6,622 nt of DNA from CAZEXD01 sp964516865 (lineage in GTDB: Bacteria; Patescibacteriota; Minisyncoccia; Minisyncoccales; Staskawiczbacteraceae): positions 1 to 6,622 of the forward strand of contig CAZEXD010000031.1 in assembly GCA_964516865.1 (NCBI GenBank), written 5' to 3'. Of the stretch, positions 6,279 through 6,622 are shown one piece after another (position 1 is the stretch's first letter; each line of letters starts with the position of its first letter). Made by a program: the position numbers and the translations under genes. The notes under the pieces were generated by a model. It saw only the letters and a program-made list of their open reading frames with translations. It did no database searches and had not been told where the DNA came from.

Positions 6279-6405
6279 AAACCGTTAGACAGAGAAAGAA
6301 GTTCCGAGCGGACGAGACACCCAAGTTGTCGTTGCGATTGTCATCCCAATAATTGTTGACATTGAGGCCGTTCGAATCGAAGTTGCTGAATTAAAACCCT
6401 CTCAA
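6277..6405 (-). repeat. DGR template-repeat-like (or variable-repeat-like) segment
   Basis: Read on the minus strand from 6405 down, the frame gives LRGF, a TAA at 6393-6391, then FSNFDSNGLNVNNYWDDN, RNDNLGVSSAR and NFFLCLTV before TAA at 6279-6277. This is the signature of the C-type-lectin-fold variable region of DGR targets: many Asn codons, the GLNV..YWDDNR core and the closing L-G-V-S-S-A-R. Eight AAC/AAT codons occur within 24 positions, as expected of an unmutated template whose adenines are the mutable sites. No open reading frame leads into it from upstream, and the internal TAA would stop translation. I therefore prefer a non-coding template repeat to the end of a variable protein. 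It is antiparallel to avd. The partner copy, reverse transcriptase and exact borders are not visible. The stretch 6238-6541 has no gene and holds this repeat, two hairpins and a promoter. Confidence 0.7.
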
Positions 6406-6463
6406 ACTTTTGAAATCATTTTGCCGAATTTAATTTACAAACCTAAAAAACGAAACTTGACCT

Positions 6464-6494
6464 GACAAACTGCCCGCCGCAGGCGGCAATTGTC
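6464..6494. other. GC-rich imperfect hairpin
   Basis: GACAA (6464-6468) pairs with TTGTC (6490-6494). Inside, TGC/GCA and CGCC/GGCG pair around a GCA loop with a one-base bulge. It is the most GC-rich spot of the neighbourhood. Such CCGCC-GCA-GGCGG palindromes can be dispersed genomic repeats. It overlaps the -35 element of the next promoter. It could mark one border of the decayed DGR, which is an inference. Confidence 0.45.
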
Positions 6495-6518
6495 TAAAGT
6501 ATATTTTTATGATACACT
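6490..6518 (+). promoter_or_regulatory. Promoter candidate of the last ORF
   Basis: TTGTCT (6490-6495) and TACACT (6513-6518) are separated by exactly 17 bases, and TGA precedes the -10 to form an extended TGn element. Each hexamer matches consensus at 4 of 6. A start near 6525 gives a leader of about 17 bases without a Shine-Dalgarno motif before the ATG at 6542. Confidence 0.45.
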
Positions 6519-6541
6519 GAAAATAAAGATAAGAAACAACT

Positions 6542-6622
6542 ATGCCAAACGAATGTGAAAAAATAAGACAGGAATACGAAGACCTTAAATCTCTCAAAAA
6601 AGAGTTTGATTTGGAATATGAG
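6542..6622 (+). CDS. Start of an unrecognised charged protein, cut by the window edge
   Basis: From the ATG at 6542 the frame is open for 27 codons to the edge: MPNECEKIRQEYEDLKSLKK followed by EFDLEYE. The peptide is dominated by Glu, Lys and Asp, with hydrophobic residues spaced as in an amphipathic or coiled-coil helix. There is no signal peptide and no motif that names a family. It does not look like the beginning of a DGR reverse transcriptase. A well-spaced promoter lies just upstream, which supports it as a real gene, but 27 codons are little evidence. No function is assigned. Confidence 0.5.
   Translation, partial: MPNECEKIRQEYEDLKSLKKEFDLEYE

Noticed and set aside
6289..6465. Plus-strand open stretch across the DGR repeat, reading VVVAIVIPIIVDIEAV
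   Set aside because: There is no start codon near its beginning, and the Val/Ile-rich peptide is simply the antisense of the Asn-codon-rich repeat (AAC becomes GTT).
1..6622. CRISPR array, tRNA or rRNA genes, transposase or integrase
   Set aside because: I saw no regularly spaced repeats, no cloverleaf with a T-loop sequence, and no transposase or integrase motifs on either strand.

Overview
The window is AT-rich bacterial DNA, most likely from a small-genome lineage such as the Candidate Phyla Radiation / Patescibacteria. This is an inference. It rests on A/T-rich coding sequence, the absence of a Shine-Dalgarno motif before all six visible starts, near-leaderless promoters, a very lysine-rich sigma factor, a stand-alone SWIB protein, and remains of a diversity-generating retroelement (DGR). 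The intact genes read through without in-frame TGA, so nothing here calls for a recoded stop.

Left part (1-1959): a GT-B/GT4-type glycosyltransferase gene on the minus strand, cut by the window edge, is divergent from galT (galactose-1-phosphate uridylyltransferase) on the plus strand. The 178-base gap holds a near-consensus promoter for the glycosyltransferase (TTGACA-N17-TAAAAT) and an extended -10 element that would make the galT mRNA almost leaderless. The pair suggests nucleotide-sugar and surface-glycan metabolism.

Centre (2001-5807): dnaG (primase) and rpoD (primary sigma factor) lie 9 bases apart and form the core of the classical macromolecular-synthesis operon, here without rpsU before it. 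The sigma factor has an N-terminal extension of about 97 residues that is more than half Lys/Arg. A strong promoter and a leader of about 140 bases precede a small SWIB/MDM2-domain protein. The block ends at a perfect 20-bp inverted repeat, a probable bidirectional terminator.

Right part (5808-6622): no intact gene until the edge. I read it as the wreck of a DGR. There is an avd (accessory variability determinant) pseudogene with one in-frame TGA and one single-base frameshift. It is followed on the opposite strand by an Asn-codon-rich template/variable-repeat-like segment that ends in the typical SSAR motif, with a hairpin just beyond it. No reverse transcriptase and no intact target gene are visible. 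After a second GC-rich hairpin and a plausible promoter, a charged, coiled-coil-like ORF begins and runs off the window.

The most interesting material is this broken DGR module, with its template-like repeat facing against avd. The basic arm on the sigma factor comes next.
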